A stretch of DNA of 6,226 nt from an uncultured beta proteobacterium (GTDB taxonomy: Bacteria; Pseudomonadota; Gammaproteobacteria; Burkholderiales; Burkholderiaceae_C), in assembly GCA_903834645.1 (NCBI GenBank), contig CAILKA010000680.1, positions 1 to 6,226 on the forward strand. The letters run 5' to 3'. This document shows, one piece after another, positions 5,866 through 6,226 of the stretch. Numbering within the stretch: position 1 is the first letter of the stretch; each line of letters begins with the position of its first letter. The translations under genes were made by a program, and so were the position numbers. The notes beneath the pieces are model-generated. The model made no database searches, was not told the origin of the DNA, and saw only the letters and a program-made list of their open reading frames with translations.

Positions 5866-6226
5866 ATGAAGCACTTCCTGCAGTTCAAGGACCTGCGTGC
5901 CGAGGAGTACGCCTACCTTTTCGAGCGCACGCGCATCATCAAGACGCGCTTCAAGAACTACGAGAAGTACCAGCCGCTGGCCGACCGCACGCTGGCGATG
6001 ATCTTCGAGAAGGCCAGCACGCGCACGCGCGTGAGCTTCGAGGCCGGCATGTACCAGATGGGCGGCTCGGTGGTGCACCTGACCACCGGCGACAGCCAGC
6101 TCGGCCGCGCCGAGCCGGTGGAAGACAGCGCGCGCGTGATCAGCCGGATGGTCGACCTGGTGATGATCCGCACCTACGAGCAGGACAAGCTCGAGCGCTT
6201 CGCCGCGCACTCTCGCGTGCCGGTCA
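5866..6226 (+). CDS. argF: Ornithine carbamoyltransferase, N-terminal part
   Basis: First 120 codons of a roughly 310-residue enzyme; the gene continues past the right edge. It joins carbamoyl phosphate to ornithine to form citrulline. The N-terminus MKHFLQFKDLRAEEYAYLFE is typical of betaproteobacterial ArgF. The carbamoyl-phosphate loop STRTR is at 51-55 within EKASTRTRVSFEAGMYQMGG, followed by HLTTGDSQLGRAEPVEDSAR (71-90) and the RTY segment (102-104). The ornithine-binding (SMG) and HCLP motifs lie outside the window. ATG 5866 is preferred because MKH is the usual family start; AGGG at 5853-5856 is a modest ribosome-binding site. An in-frame GTG at 5845 overlaps the argD stop and would add seven residues. 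It is evidently co-transcribed with argD. Confidence 0.96.
   Translation, partial: MKHFLQFKDLRAEEYAYLFERTRIIKTRFKNYEKYQPLADRTLAMIFEKASTRTRVSFEAGMYQMGGSVVHLTTGDSQLGRAEPVEDSARVISRMVDLVMIRTYEQDKLERFAAHSRVPV

Overview
The window looks like a chromosomal core segment of a GC-rich betaproteobacterium, most probably order Burkholderiales (Comamonadaceae / Rubrivivax-Leptothrix type). This rests on the strong G/C bias at third codon positions, the sequence style of S20, ArgD, ArgF and the DUF3579 protein, and a gene order (rpsT divergent from murJ; DUF3579 next to argD-argF) that I associate with that order. I see no mobile elements, tRNAs, rRNAs or CRISPR arrays. The genus cannot be decided from the sequence alone.

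Layout. From about 3680 down to 1, on the minus strand, lies a compact co-directional cluster in transcription order: murJ (lipid II flippase), a SirB1/transglutaminase-like TPR protein, hda (regulatory inactivator of DnaA), and a HAD subfamily IB phosphatase cut by the window edge. Junctions are tight: one base-overlapping chain at murJ/SirB1, 7 bp at SirB1/hda and 28 bp at hda/HAD, so one operon is likely. rpsT (ribosomal protein S20) runs divergently on the plus strand from 3790 and ends in a strong intrinsic terminator. A small DUF3579 gene (4519 to 4193, minus) converges on rpsT. It diverges from argD (4631-5848, plus), which is followed 17 bp later by argF (5866 to beyond the window end).

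Function. The genes are housekeeping: translation (S20), peptidoglycan precursor export (MurJ), control of replication initiation (Hda), and steps 4 and 6 of arginine biosynthesis (ArgD, ArgF). DUF3579 and the SirB1-like protein have no established biochemical role.

The most unusual thing here is the start of hda. The first 57 bp, encoding MKQTPLSLG..., are an imperfect tandem copy of the next 57 bp, encoding MKQVPLALG.... Each copy carries a QxxLxL motif of the kind Hda uses to bind the DNA polymerase sliding clamp. The copies differ by several synonymous changes while the motif residues are kept, so both may be translated and functional, which would give an Hda with two clamp-binding motifs. 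A second point of interest is an 11-codon mini-ORF that exactly bridges the murJ stop and a TTG start of the SirB1-like gene. The rest is ordinary core genome, and I found no evidence of a new multi-gene system.
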